Positions 1 to 9,349 are shown, numbered from the stretch's first letter. The stretch is DNA of 64,000 bases from Bog-257 sp963805985 (GCA_963805985.1 CAWDWG010000013.1:389463-453462); one strand, 5' to 3'. Made by a program: numbers and translations. The notes: generated by a model from the letters alone, not told the origin.

Positions 1-2
1 AC

Positions 3-173
3 GCGAAAAAGGCATCCGGCGAGGAGCTGGGGCCGGACACCCCATGCGGCATTTGGACAGTATGGGCGCTGCAGCAAGCTGACCGCCTCGACCCTCTGGC
101 GCAGAGCCCGCCCTCCATTCTCGATCGCAAGAAGGAATTGCCGCGCGACGATATGCCTTCGTGGGCTCGATGA
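3..173 (+). CDS. C-terminal end of an unidentified protein
   Basis: Frame 3 is open from the window edge for 56 codons to a TGA at 171-173. The peptide reads like ordinary soluble protein and ends in MPSWAR. The N-terminus lies outside the window. I do not recognise the family. Frame 1 is also open here, so the assignment rests only on composition. Confidence 0.3.
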   Translation, partial: AKKASGEELGPDTPCGIWTVWALQQADRLDPLAQSPPSILDRKKELPRDDMPSWAR

Positions 174-758
174 ACCATCGGACACTAAGCACCGTCCCGG
201 CAGGTCTACAAATGTGAAGTCGGCCGAACAAAAACCCCCGATATCAGGGAAATCACATCCCTGTTATGTTCCGTATGATTCCCTGTTCCATTTCGCCAAC
301 TTCGAGTCGTAGAGAGGTGCAAGTGGCAGGAACTTAAGGGGATATTCTCTGCTGGTCGGAGTTAGCTCGGCAATTTTGAGCGAAATTCCCTGTATTTTTC
401 CGTGTTAGCAGGGAATTTGCACCGGAGAACGGTTCGCACATGACTGCGTCCTCCGCCATCAAGTCGTTATTGTCAGAGAAGTAACTAGTGTCCAGGCCAA
501 TAACCGCGCATTTGGCCGCATTCCCCGCAATGTCATGGCTCGAACCTGTACCAGAGAAAACCCGCATCGGTTTTTCGCGCCGCAAATACCCAAGATTTCT
601 CTGATCGCCAAAAGCCGAGTACAGGTCGGCAACCCTGCGGCGCTTTGTTTAAAGCGGATGCCGAACTACGCTCTTGACAACGCCGACATTGTCAGAGAGG
701 CGATTTTTCGACAGTCATCCGGGTAAAAGGATAAATGGGCAGGCGACGCCTTTGTCAT
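174..758. other. Non-coding or decayed stretch with CCCTGT repeats
   Basis: No convincing gene. Between about 240 and 420 the words TTCCCTGT and AGGGAA recur in both orientations, for example near 246-290 and 385-418. This resembles short repetitive debris seen beside old insertions. Short open frames on both strands here have no recognisable product. Confidence 0.35.
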
Positions 759-2018
759 CTACACAGTCGGCGGCGTTCGATCCGCGGTGCCGTCAACCGC
801 TGCGCCTAATTTTTCCGCGCCATCGTCCCAGTACTTGCGCAACCGCCGGTTCGTCGGCTCGGAGAAGCAGCGGGCGACCAGATCGCCGAGCATTGCCGCC
901 AGGATGATGGTGACCACGAACAACACAGGCACCAACGGCATCGACTTGCCGAACTTCACGAACAGTCCGAACAGGCCGAGGAAGACGAACATGTGGGTGA
1001 GATAGACCTCGTAGCTATTGCGGCCGAGCGCGAGTAGTGGACGCAATACGCGCGACGCGCGCCATCCGGATTGCGATGCGGCAACCATTACCATGCAGGT
1101 CCCGATGGCTAGCACCGTCATGTCGAATCCGGCCTTGCCCAGCCCCCATCGGTACGCCGTACCAGAGAAGCCCAGGATGAAAAGCATCAGGCCCGCGCCA
1201 ACAGCGGACGTGGTTCGCAAAGTCCTCCGCGAGATGCGAACATTCGAGCAAATCAGCGCCGTCAAACAACCCAGCGCGATCGCGTCCATCCCCCCAAGAT
1301 AGGACTTCTCTTGCCAGATGTCGTTGCCATGCGTGAAGGTTGTGCGCGCAAAGGGTCCCAGCGCGACAAACACGAGCAGCAGCGGAACGAGCAGTTTTCT
1401 ACCGGCGAACAGAATGCACGCAATGGGAAAGAACAGGTAGAACAGCTCCTCGACCGAAAGCGACCACAGAATGTCCCACGGACCAGGCAGGTAGCCGAGA
1501 CGCCCTTCGAGCAGATTGATATGCAAAGTCACTGCCGCCAGCCATGCGCGTCCCAGGCCCCCCTGCTTTGACGAAACCACGAATCCCGGGACGTGAGCAA
1601 AGTGGAAGGCGCTCAGTACCACCAACAATAGGAGCAACAGAGGGCCGATGCGCGCGGACCGCATCTGGTAGAACTCGCGTGCTCGAATCCTCGACAGTGT
1701 CCCCCAGCGCCGCAGGCTTGTGCCGGTGATCAGAAAGCCCGAGACCGCGAAGAACATCTGCACACCGAACTGCCCGTTCCACACCAGTGACGACGCGATT
1801 TGTTTAGGGATTCCCTGTGTGTACGGGACGTGGGCCAGCAGCAGGCGAATGTTGATATGGTTCATCAACACGAAGAAGATGGCCAGCCCGCGAATGATGT
1901 CGACGCCGTCGATGCGTCGCCAACTGCGGCTGCGAACTTCAGGAGGAGACGACGTCACACGCTGCTGCTCAGAAGCGGGAATCAAAAGCGGGAACTCTTG
2001 GCATCGACCGAACCACAA
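759..2018 (-). CDS. Membrane acyltransferase, acyltransferase-3 (OafA/YrhL) family
   Basis: This 419-aa integral membrane protein probably transfers an acyl group, often O-acetyl, to an extracytoplasmic glycan or lipid. Visible family marks are the first helix with RGLAIFFVLMNH at about residues 44-55, the FFAVSGFLIT segment near 88-97, and WSLSVEELFYLFFP near 185-198. About ten hydrophobic helices follow one another and the tail is charged, with the length normal for the family. The start is a plain ATG with a 40-residue polar leader that could be shortened. It stands alone, convergent with nothing close. The substrate cannot be read from sequence. Confidence 0.9.
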   Translation of the reverse strand: MWFGRCQEFPLLIPASEQQRVTSSPPEVRSRSWRRIDGVDIIRGLAIFFVLMNHINIRLLLAHVPYTQGIPKQIASSLVWNGQFGVQMFFAVSGFLITGTSLRRWGTLSRIRAREFYQMRSARIGPLLLLLLVVLSAFHFAHVPGFVVSSKQGGLGRAWLAAVTLHINLLEGRLGYLPGPWDILWSLSVEELFYLFFPIACILFAGRKLLVPLLLVFVALGPFARTTFTHGNDIWQEKSYLGGMDAIALGCLTALICSNVRISRRTLRTTSAVGAGLMLFILGFSGTAYRWGLGKAGFDMTVLAIGTCMVMVAASQSGWRASRVLRPLLALGRNSYEVYLTHMFVFLGLFGLFVKFGKSMPLVPVLFVVTIILAAMLGDLVARCFSEPTNRRLRKYWDDGAEKLGAAVDGTADRTPPTV

Positions 2019-2044
2019 GCCATTCCTATTGTGAACAGGCGTGG

Positions 2045-2186
2045 GTGTTGAAAAACTCTTTTGGCGTCCTCCCCCATGAAAACTCGAAGCATTAGGATGC
2101 CCTATAAACGACGATCACCCGCCCCGCATACATTTCTGGTCACCCAGATTGGGGCGGTTCTGCCACATGAAGGAGTTTTTCAACAG
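2045..2186. mobile_element. MITE copy 1, ~142 bp with TIR TGTTGAAAAACTC
   Basis: The left end GTGTTGAAAAACTC (from 2045) and the right end GAGTTTTTCAACAG (to 2186) form inverted terminal repeats. The interior is nearly identical to a second copy at 3561-3701. There is no coding potential of its own, so it would be mobilised in trans. The homology runs a few bases further on both sides (CAGGCGTG before, CCACAG after), so the true ends may lie slightly outside. Confidence 0.75.
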
Positions 2187-2280
2187 CCACAGGCATTATC
2201 ACAAGTAACGGGATTGCAGGGGGTACTGCCCAGCCGGCACTATTATCGGCCTGCCCACCGCCGCATCGACCCCAACGGCT

Positions 2281-3030
2281 CTAATGAATGCAATATAGGT
2301 TAGTGCTCCCGAACCTATTGGCCAGCCAATGGTTGGTAGTGCATCCTGAAGCATCCTCATACAGATCGTACGAGCCATTACCCATAGCTTCGTTGGAGAT
2401 AATCTCGTTGCGCATGGAGCCATATCTAAGGGCGATGCCATATTCACCATTGCTAAAGGCTTTGTTGCCGATCACTAGGTTATCGTTTCCCCTGATATCG
2501 AACCCTGTTGAGCTATTGTCGTTCGCCCTATTGCCAGTCAGCATACTGTGGTCGACCAAGATCAATACGAAGCCCGAAGCACCTCCAATCGCCGTGTTGT
2601 TCCTTAAATGGACCGTTGAAGAGTGGGCGGCGCTGAAGCCAGTCGAGCAGCCATCGGACAACACATCAACCACCTCCACAGGCCCAGGCCGGTTGCTGAT
2701 GAACACCCCTATCGCAAAGCCAGCGACAGAGCCCGGCCCCAGGACCTTCACTTCGCCTGAAGACACGAGGATCGAGATGCCGATGCCGCCGGTTCCGCTG
2801 ATTCGATGACCGGCGAGACTTAGTTCCACGTCGCCAGCTTGGATGATGATTCCGCCGGGACCACAATCCAGGTCGCGGTCCACAACATATTGTCCGCTGC
2901 TGCGGATGAAGGTTCCACAATGGTCGATGCGGGTTTGCGCTCGTGCAGAAACGGCAGCCAGTTGTAGCAGGAGCACGAACGCGATGAGAGTCAAGACATA
3001 CTTGCGCAGACGAGTGGCCACTAGCACCAT
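2281..3030 (-). CDS. Secreted right-handed parallel beta-helix protein
   Basis: The 249-aa product has a clear Sec signal peptide (basic start, hydrophobic VLTLIAFVLLLQLAAVSA, cleavage near ARAQ at about 32). It then shows repeated N-x-(A/F)-x-(N/G) beta-helix rungs such as NNTAIGGASG, NRANDNSSTGF and NKAFSNGEYGIAL. This is the PbH1/NosD-like pectin-lyase fold, often a glycan-binding or glycan-cleaving scaffold. No catalytic residues can be assigned, so the substrate is unknown. Cysteines near the C-terminus could form disulfides. The MITE at 2045-2186 lies just past its 3' end. Confidence 0.75.
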   Translation of the reverse strand: MVLVATRLRKYVLTLIAFVLLLQLAAVSARAQTRIDHCGTFIRSSGQYVVDRDLDCGPGGIIIQAGDVELSLAGHRISGTGGIGISILVSSGEVKVLGPGSVAGFAIGVFISNRPGPVEVVDVLSDGCSTGFSAAHSSTVHLRNNTAIGGASGFVLILVDHSMLTGNRANDNSSTGFDIRGNDNLVIGNKAFSNGEYGIALRYGSMRNEIISNEAMGNGSYDLYEDASGCTTNHWLANRFGSTNLYCIH

Positions 3031-3429
3031 GTTTTGTCCTCCATGGAAGTAGGGATTCCTTGGGTGGGGCCGGGGCGATCGACTGACTGACGGTCAAACG
3101 CCCATGACTATACACCGGGCGCTCCGGTTGTCAATGGCAAAGCGGAGGTCGGGGCTAAAAGCCGCAGATCGGCCTCGGTCTTTAGTCTCCGCTTATTTGC
3201 GGGATCGCTGGGCCCATGCGCGCAGCAAAGGGCAAAGGCTTGGCCGCCCCGCGGCTGAAGCCACGCGAGATGTTCAAAGTGTCCGACGCCGACAGCCAGC
3301 CACCCAAGGTAGAGCTTGGCTGATAAACCCACGAGCTCAGTCGAACGCAACGCTCACTTACGAAAGTCATGGAAGATGAACTAGGGCCTGTTCACACTAT
3401 CGCAAAGCCTTTCTCCTATGTCGTAGACG
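3031..3429. other. Intergenic region, no gene seen
   Basis: This stretch is upstream of the minus-strand beta-helix gene and should hold its promoter. Open frames on both strands are short and of poor composition. I see no RNA gene or strong hairpin. Confidence 0.4.
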
Positions 3430-3516
3430 CTATTTGCGCAATTTAATCAGCTCACCCTTCGCGTGCTCATTGTCAGGATTCAGCTCGACAGACCGCGCAT
3501 ATGCCATACGCGCATC
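3430..3516 (-). pseudogene. Remnant: C-terminal 28 codons of a TPR protein
   Basis: Read on the minus strand, this stretch encodes a typical second half of a TPR motif (YARSVELNPDNEHAKGELIK) followed by a stop at 3430-3432. Upstream, the frame meets a stop directly before the first residue. The second MITE copy lies only 45 bp further on. It is therefore the tail of a decayed TPR gene rather than a functional small protein. Confidence 0.55.
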
Positions 3517-3560
3517 TTAAAGAGCACCGAAGCGTTTCTAACTGTTGCAATCAGGCGTGC

Positions 3561-3701
3561 CTGTTGAAAAACTCTTTTGGCGTCCTCCCGCTGAAAACTC
3601 GAAGCGCTAGGATGCCCCATAAACGACGATCACCCGCCCGGCATACATTTCTGGTCATCCAGATTGGGGCAGTTCTGCCACATGAAGGAGTTTTTCAACA
3701 G
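3561..3701. mobile_element. MITE copy 2, ~141 bp with TIR CTGTTGAAAAACTC
   Basis: Same element as 2045-2186, with about ten scattered differences. The left end CTGTTGAAAAACTC and right end GAGTTTTTCAACAG are perfect inverted repeats in this copy. That suggests it is the better preserved one. No transposase with matching ends is present in the window. Confidence 0.78.
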
Positions 3702-3889
3702 CCACAGCCTGTTATCGCCAACTGTATCGGGCTAATCGAGTCGTCAAAGGAAGGGACTGTAAGTCTCGGCACCTATACTATCGAAGTAGTTGACAAACGC
3801 CCGCCACCGATGCAAGCTTCGGAGCGTTCGGAAACTCAAGCCCACACGCTCCCGCCACCCTCTTACCCCCGGCCCTGAAGGAGTATCCT

Positions 3890-5128
3890 ATGCATCGCAT
3901 CACGACCTTGTTGGTTATCTCTGCATTGTCATTAATTGCGCTCGCTGGCATCGCGAATCAAACGGCACAGGCCCAGACGTTCTCGATAATTCATGCCTTC
4001 ACGGGCGGACAAGACGGAGCCTCACCTTGGGCGGGCGTCACTTTTGATCGAGCAGGCAACCTCTATGGGACGACGACTGAGGCCCTCACGGGGACGGTTT
4101 TTCAACTCAAACCCACGCATGGCACTTGGGGCCTGAATACGCTGCTGAATGCCTCCACTATGAATCCTCTTCACGGGCGGTACCCCTTGGGTAGAGTTGT
4201 GTTCGGACCGGACGGCACACTCTATGGCACAACCCTTGCCGGAGGATCGGGACACGGCACGGTATACAATCTGCGGCCTCCGGCCACCGGTTGCCGCGCC
4301 ACTTTTTGCCTCTGGACGGGAACCGTGATTTATTCCTTCACCGGAGGTCTGGATGGAGACGGGCCCTATGAAGTTGATCCGGTATTCGATCAGGCAGGTG
4401 ATCTTTATGGAACTACGGCAACGGGAGGGACCAACGATGATGGAGTGGTTTTCAAACTGACGCCCTCCGGCGGCGGATGGACAGAGAGCGTCATTCACAG
4501 CTTTAGCGGCGACGATGGAATGGGGCCCGAAAGTGGACTCATCGTTGACAGCGCCGGCAACCTCTATGGAACGACCAGCGGTGGGGGTGCCAACGGCGCA
4601 GGGGCTATTTACCAGTTAGCGCCATCCGGATCGGGATGGAATGAGAGGGTCCTATATTCCTTTGAAGGAGCGGCCGACGGAGGAGCCCCGTTTGGCGCGC
4701 TGATCTTTGATCGAGCCGGCAATCTCTATGGCACTACCTCAACTGGAGGCTACGGTTCCGGTTATGGCGGAACCGTCTTCGAATTGTCGCCGTCCGGAGG
4801 AAGTTGGACCATAAATGTGCTGTACGAGTTGAGTGGCTTACCGGGATGCGGACCGGAAGGCAACGTGGCCGTAGACGCCACCGGCCATCTTTACGGCATC
4901 ACGTCATGTGACGGTGCGAATCTGAACGGATCGGTTTTTAAATTGACTCCGGCGATGGGCCGCTGGACGTATACCAGCCTTCATGATTTCACCGGAGGCA
5001 GCGACGGGGGATACCCGTTGGGCGGCATCACCCTGGACGCGCATGGCAATGTGTACGGCACAACCGAGCGCGGGGGTGAGGATTGCCTTCCGGTCGGCTG
5101 CGGCAACGTCTGGGAGGTCACGCCGTAA
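3890..5128 (+). CDS. Secreted choice-of-anchor tandem-repeat GloVer protein
   Basis: 412 aa with a signal peptide (cleavage near QAQT, about residue 29). At least seven repeats of ~50-60 residues follow, each built as DGxxPxxG, then a D-x-x-GNLYGTT motif, then GGxxxxGxVFxLxP and a W-x-x-x-x-L-Y-x-F. The recurring GNLYGTT and VF.L.P marks are those of the GloVer repeat, abundant in Acidobacteriota and predicted to form a secreted beta-propeller. The start is fixed by a good Shine-Dalgarno (GAAGGAG at 3878-3884) and the signal peptide. Function is unknown. Two broken relatives lie at 8077 and 8852. Confidence 0.9.
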   Translation: MHRITTLLVISALSLIALAGIANQTAQAQTFSIIHAFTGGQDGASPWAGVTFDRAGNLYGTTTEALTGTVFQLKPTHGTWGLNTLLNASTMNPLHGRYPLGRVVFGPDGTLYGTTLAGGSGHGTVYNLRPPATGCRATFCLWTGTVIYSFTGGLDGDGPYEVDPVFDQAGDLYGTTATGGTNDDGVVFKLTPSGGGWTESVIHSFSGDDGMGPESGLIVDSAGNLYGTTSGGGANGAGAIYQLAPSGSGWNERVLYSFEGAADGGAPFGALIFDRAGNLYGTTSTGGYGSGYGGTVFELSPSGGSWTINVLYELSGLPGCGPEGNVAVDATGHLYGITSCDGANLNGSVFKLTPAMGRWTYTSLHDFTGGSDGGYPLGGITLDAHGNVYGTTERGGEDCLPVGCGNVWEVTP

Positions 5129-6030
5129 CTGAAACTCTACGGTTTTGCCGGGGTCGGCATCCTGGATAGGTTGTCGGCCTTTTCTTTGCCTGCATGATTC
5201 GGCTGCACCGAAAACTGGCCTTGTTCCCGTTAATCCTCGGGTGGTTGTTGATAATGTATGGTCCGCCGCCGGACTGCAAGAGTTGAGTTGTGGGCGAAGG
5301 GTCAGTCTGCGTAAATGTATCCGGCCTTCAGTTGGAGATGCTTCTCCGGGCCACGATGATGATGCGCACGTGCCGGTCCTGATAAATCCCTCGGTTACGG
5401 AGAACCAACTCAACAGCCAGGTTCTCCGGCACGTCGTTTGACTGTTCTCTCGTCCGTTCTCTCCTCGGCACGGGTGTCGAAGCGTTCCCCGTGCAACACT
5501 CCCGCCTTGCTTGGCCCGAAAAGAGCTTCAATCATGGCGCACTGAAGATCCAGGGAGCCATTGGATGATCTTTGGCGCTCTTGTAGATACTGTCCATCAG
5601 ACTCATGACTTCGGTCCCCGGCTCCCCTTGCCCATCGCGCGCTCGCTAGCCGTGGAAATGAGCAGCTGATCGCTCAACCCCACATTTGACGCGGCTCCGA
5701 AGCATCCCAGAACGATTTCCCCAAGTATTTATGCGTATTCCAGCGACAGCAAGAAGAGGAGGTGTGTACACGTCGGCAGCGCCTACATATACTCCCGTCA
5801 ATCGCTTGGGGGGATAGGAGGTAGAGCGATCCAACCCTGCCCTCCACAATAGCTAACTGGTAAACGTGCACCCTGCGTCGGCTCGTGACTACTGACGGAG
5901 GTTCACCATCTACCTTCTCTAGTAACTACCTAGTAAAATTCATCCGGGGAAAAAGGCGGTCAGGGCGAGGGTAGAGAATCCACTGATTCGAAGCGGCGAG
6001 GCCTGAATTACCCACAGGAGTGGCTAACGC
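5129..6030. other. Intergenic region, two doubtful small ORFs
   Basis: No gene I can defend. Two short frames deserve mention. One is 5194-5286 (+), 30 codons with one hydrophobic segment (LALFPLILGWLLIMYG). The other is 5328-5531 (-), 67 codons ending in an ordinary-looking VELVLRNRGIYQDRHVRIII stretch that could be the tail of a decayed gene. Neither has a convincing ribosome site. The rest shows nothing. Confidence 0.3.
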
Positions 6031-6849
6031 TTAGCGCGATTCATTTATTTGGGCACGGACCGTTGCCGCTTCCTGCTGTCTGCCTATCGAATCCAGGAAA
6101 CGGGCAAAAAACTCTAGCCCGCCCTTCATCTCTGGATGTAGGCTCGTTACCAATCTGTAGGTTGCCTCCGCTTCCTCCTTCTCTCCTTTCACAGACAGCA
6201 GATTGGCAAGGAACATGTAGGACCAGTAATCGGTCGGGTCGGCGTCAAGGCTCTGACGAAAGTGGTGCTCGGCGCGAGCTAAGTCACCACGCTGTTGATA
6301 AAGTTTGCCGAGTTCCTGATGGCCTAGAGAGTATTCAGGATCGATGCGAATTGCCTTCTCAAAAAGCTCAATTGCCTTCAAAGGGTTGCCTTCTTCTTCA
6401 AGCTTGGCAATATTGTAGTAGGCTTCCTCGTACTGGGGATCAACTTGAAGAGCCTGAGTATAGGCTGCCCTCGCCGCATCATCCTGACCTAGAAGGGCAT
6501 ACGCGACCCTGAGGAGAGTCGCCCCGTGGGCACTGCGCTGCAATTCAAGGGCGCGTACAAAACGGTCCCTGGCCATTCTGGCATCTTGGTCGAGGTCGTT
6601 ATGAGGCCGATGTAGGTACACACTACCCGGGCCCTGCAAAGCTTCAGGAAAACGCGGCTCACCTTGCAGTGCGCTGAGAAAGGCATCCTCCGCCTCGTTC
6701 CACATGCCTAGATTCTTGGCGACGTACCCTAGATGACAGAAGTGGACGGGGTCCTTAGAGTCTAACGACAGCTGGCTCCAGAGTTGATACGCCTTTCTAA
6801 GGTCTCCTTGCTCCTCTGCGCTCCTTGCGATCTGCTCGAGAGAATCCAC
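6031..6849 (-). CDS. Tetratricopeptide-repeat protein
   Basis: 272 aa made almost entirely of TPR units. Clear ones include AYTQALQVDPQYEEAYYNIA, AIELFEKAIRIDPEYSLGHQ and AEHHFRQSLDADPTDYWSYM. There is no signal peptide or membrane helix, so it is likely a cytoplasmic protein-protein scaffold. The start is a GTG whose G is the last base of the upstream small ORF's stop (TAGTG), a translational-coupling arrangement. No partner can be inferred from the neighbours. Confidence 0.82.
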   Translation of the reverse strand: MDSLEQIARSAEEQGDLRKAYQLWSQLSLDSKDPVHFCHLGYVAKNLGMWNEAEDAFLSALQGEPRFPEALQGPGSVYLHRPHNDLDQDARMARDRFVRALELQRSAHGATLLRVAYALLGQDDAARAAYTQALQVDPQYEEAYYNIAKLEEEGNPLKAIELFEKAIRIDPEYSLGHQELGKLYQQRGDLARAEHHFRQSLDADPTDYWSYMFLANLLSVKGEKEEAEATYRLVTSLHPEMKGGLEFFARFLDSIGRQQEAATVRAQINESR

Positions 6850-6965
6850 TACTTGTCCTCCCCTTCGAGTTCCTTCACGATTTCCTCCATGCTCCTACCT
6901 GACAGTTTGTTTACGCTTTGCTGCGCACCTTGCTGGCACGGGATGCCATTCGAATTGACGATCAT
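6849..6965 (-). CDS. 38-aa small ORF coupled to the TPR gene
   Basis: An ATG at 6965 opens 38 codons ending ...SMEEIVKELEGEDK and a TAG that overlaps the GTG of the TPR gene by one base. An AGGG lies about 9 bases upstream. The tight overlap and the charged helical C-terminus suggest a real leader peptide or small partner. No homology is recognised, so the call rests on arrangement. Confidence 0.4.
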   Translation of the reverse strand: MIVNSNGIPCQQGAQQSVNKLSGRSMEEIVKELEGEDK

Positions 6966-7403
6966 GCGACCAATCCCTAAGTTATCTTCTCATCCGCCAT
7001 TGCCGTCGATCCAATTCCAGCGCCAATACCAGGGGAACAGCTCCACTTCTCACCTTCGCTCAAATGCGCCAGTACGATCCGCATTACTCGGGTGGAGCCA
7101 ATGAGATACAAGGAAGGCGTAGCACCTGAGTTGCGGTGCAGATTCTTTGGAAGCAGCACGTACGACAGCAGAGATATTCCTCGAATGGTGCGATCTCGCA
7201 GAACACGTCATTTTGCCTTCCGCTGCGGATCCCACTTCTTGAAGCGTTCTCCGCAGAAACGTTCCAGACGGGAACGCCGTGTGTTGGTAGCCTCTCTGGT
7301 TTATCGTTGGCGTAATATCCCAATAATACGCAGTGACCGATTTCGGCGTCAGAGAAACGTTGTATAAAGAAGTAGCCGTCCTCTTCTCGCTACGGAGGTC
7401 ACG
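6966..7403. other. Intergenic region, nothing recognised
   Basis: Divergent region between the minus-strand TPR unit and the plus-strand SnoaL-like gene. It should contain promoters for both. The open frames here are of poor composition and I see no strong repeat or hairpin. Confidence 0.35.
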
Positions 7404-7949
7404 ATGAACCCCTCTAGCCAACCCAAACCCGATCTCGGCGCCGTCTTCGACGCTCATGTCGCCGCCGAATTCACCAGGCCTGATCTCGGTGCGACCATGG
7501 CGACGATGACCGACTCGCCCGTCCTCACGCACGTGCCGGTGCTGACCGGCGGTAACGGATCCGACGCGGTGCGCTCGTTCTACTCGAAGTATTTCATCGG
7601 ACACTGGCCCGCGGACACCAGCATGGTTCGCCTCTCGCGCACCGCCACTAGAGATCGCGTCATAGACGAGCTTATCATCAGCTTCACGCACGATATCGAA
7701 ATGCCGGCACTGCTTCCAGGCGTGAAACCGACAGGGAGAAAAGTCGAGTTGCCACACGTTGTGGTCGTGGGATTTGAAGGTAGCAAGATTGCCTACGAGC
7801 GAATCTACTGGGACCAGGCGTCTTTATTAGTGCAGATCGGCCTGCTCAACCCTACGGGCCTGCCGGTCACCGGGGTAGAACAAGCGCGTCGCGTCCTGGA
7901 TCCAACCCTGCCGTCCAATGAATTAATCCATCGTGCAAAACACGACTAA
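7404..7949 (+). CDS. SnoaL/NTF2-like polyketide-cyclase family protein
   Basis: 181 aa. The FDAHVAAEF start, the TMTDSPVLTHVPVLTGG segment, VRSFYSKYFIGHWP, the FTHDIEMPALLPGV stretch and AYERIYWDQASLLVQIGLL match the SnoaL-like proteins often annotated as nuclear transport factor 2 family or fused to dienelactone hydrolases. Such proteins form a cone-shaped alpha+beta barrel with a hydrophobic pocket. A GGAGG lies at 7395-7399, well placed for the ATG. The substrate is unknown. Confidence 0.85.
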   Translation: MNPSSQPKPDLGAVFDAHVAAEFTRPDLGATMATMTDSPVLTHVPVLTGGNGSDAVRSFYSKYFIGHWPADTSMVRLSRTATRDRVIDELIISFTHDIEMPALLPGVKPTGRKVELPHVVVVGFEGSKIAYERIYWDQASLLVQIGLLNPTGLPVTGVEQARRVLDPTLPSNELIHRAKHD

Positions 7950-8076
7950 TGCCAACGATTCAAACAAGTGATCACCCAACGGCTCGGCAGTTTTCACCCG
8001 CAAATTCCGGCGCTCGTCGGGACCTCCCTCGGAGAGTGCGAGCGACCGAAAACGCGACCCTTCCGACTGTCGATTG

Positions 8077-8214
8077 TTCTATGACTTCACCGGAGGCATC
8101 GACGGCTCTTATCCATCTGGCAATGTGATCTTTGACAGCAACGGAAACATGCATGGCACCACGACCGAAGGCGGAGCTTACGGATACGGTGTTGTGTGGG
8201 AGATCACGCCGTAA
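8077..8214 (+). pseudogene. C-terminal fragment of a GloVer protein
   Basis: About 45 codons (from FYDFTGGIDGSYPSG through NMHGTTTEGGAYGYG to WEITP and a stop) match the last repeat of the intact GloVer gene at 3890-5128. That gene also ends in WEVTP. Upstream, the reading frame has no further GloVer sequence. It is a decayed or truncated copy. Confidence 0.7.
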
Positions 8215-8463
8215 CTGGCAATAAATCCCCGTAGCGCAAGTAGCCGGCCGGCGTAGGATTCCTTGCGATGACGCCGGATTGCGCTATGGTCCGTACTCGC
8301 CAACGATCACAACATGACAACCGGTACGCAGTCCGCTGGCCAACACCGCCGACTTATGGCGCTCTCTCGTAGGAGTTTGACGCTCGTAGGCTGCCGGTTT
8401 CCACCCTTGGACATACGGTGCGCCCAAAGCGGCTCACCGCAATTAGCTAAATGGCTGCACAGA

Positions 8464-8691
8464 TTACAGCAATGCCTTTTTGACTTTCTTGGCTGCCTTC
8501 TTTTGTCTACGTGGAAGTCGGGCCTTGTTCTTTTTCGCCAGTCTTGCGGCCTTCGGCTTAGTTGTCTTTGCGGCCGCAGGGGTTGTGATTCCGACTGCGG
8601 CAGCGACTTTGCCAGCAGCCGTTCCAATGGTCTTGGCTGCCGCTACGAGCATTCCTTCGGACGTCTCTCTCGCTTGCCTACCGTTGGTCAT
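8464..8691 (-). CDS. Small Lys/Ala-rich basic protein
   Basis: 75 aa. The N-terminal half is alanine-rich (MLVAAAKTIGTAAGKVAAAV). The C-terminal half is dominated by Lys, Arg and Ala (KKNKARLPRRQKKAAKKVKK), as in histone-H1-like tails. Small proteins of this kind are common in Acidobacteriota and are probably nucleic-acid binding. The ATG at 8689-8691 lacks a strong ribosome site, but the composition is unlikely by chance. Confidence 0.65.
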   Translation of the reverse strand: MTNGRQARETSEGMLVAAAKTIGTAAGKVAAAVGITTPAAAKTTKPKAARLAKKNKARLPRRQKKAAKKVKKALL

Positions 8692-8851
8692 ATGTTAGCC
8701 ATTCTAGCAAGATCTTGCTGGCCGCCCCGTAGCTCGTTCAGTGTTCCTTGGCCTCCTCCGGTACAGGCTTGCGCTGCGAGGTCAGCAGAATTACGATGAC
8801 CATCGCCCCGATCCTGGTAGTGTCCAGGTGAAGAGCCCCTCCACGCGGATT

Positions 8852-9280
8852 CTAGTTCGGACTAATCTCGAAGACCACACCGCAAAATCCGCAGCTCTGC
8901 AAACCGCCCAGGTAGGTGGTGCCGAAGATGTTGCCGTGGCTGTCCATGACCAGGCCACCGAAAGCGTTACCGCCGTCGGCGCCGCCGGTGAAGTCGTGCA
9001 GGCTGGTATAGGTCCAGCCGCTACCGTTTGGCGTCAGCCTAAAGACATTGCCATTGCCGTAAGCTCCGTCGCCCCAAGTTGTCCCATAGAGGTTTCCGGC
9101 GCTGTCGCGAAGCAACCGGTCGGACGGCCCTGGCCCCTGCCCGGACAGATCGTCGATCAGATGAAACGCCCAGCTACCACCGCCGCCCAACAACTCCAGC
9201 ACAGTTCCGCCGGTCGAGGCGTCGCTGCCGCCGGTAGCGGTATAGATGTTGCCCGCGTTGCGATCAGAAAGGCGATCCGG
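8852..9280 (-). pseudogene. Truncated GloVer protein, minus strand
   Basis: The minus strand encodes two to three GloVer repeats (AGNLYGTTWGDGAYGNGNVF, HDFTGGADGG, HGNIFGTTYLGG) ending VVFEISPN and a stop. The N-terminus, with its signal peptide and early repeats, is missing, and the sequence ends near the start of the plus-strand TonB-C gene. Together with 8077-8214 it shows two decayed paralogues in opposite orientation. Confidence 0.72.
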
Positions 9281-9349
9281 GATAATGGATTTTACGCTTC
9301 CACAGCTGGATGGTTTTCTTACCCTTGCAGGGCGAATAATCGGAGGCAC

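Noticed and set aside
334..585. Minus-strand 83-codon frame
   Set aside because: Poor composition and overlap with CCCTGT repeat debris; no ribosome site.
4022..4498. Minus-strand frame across the GloVer gene
   Set aside because: Shadow of the intact repeat protein; repeats on the plus strand keep the opposite strand open.
8741..9349. N-terminal extension of the TonB-C protein
   Set aside because: This stretch is antisense to a GloVer fragment, and a signal peptide begins only at the ATG at 9350.
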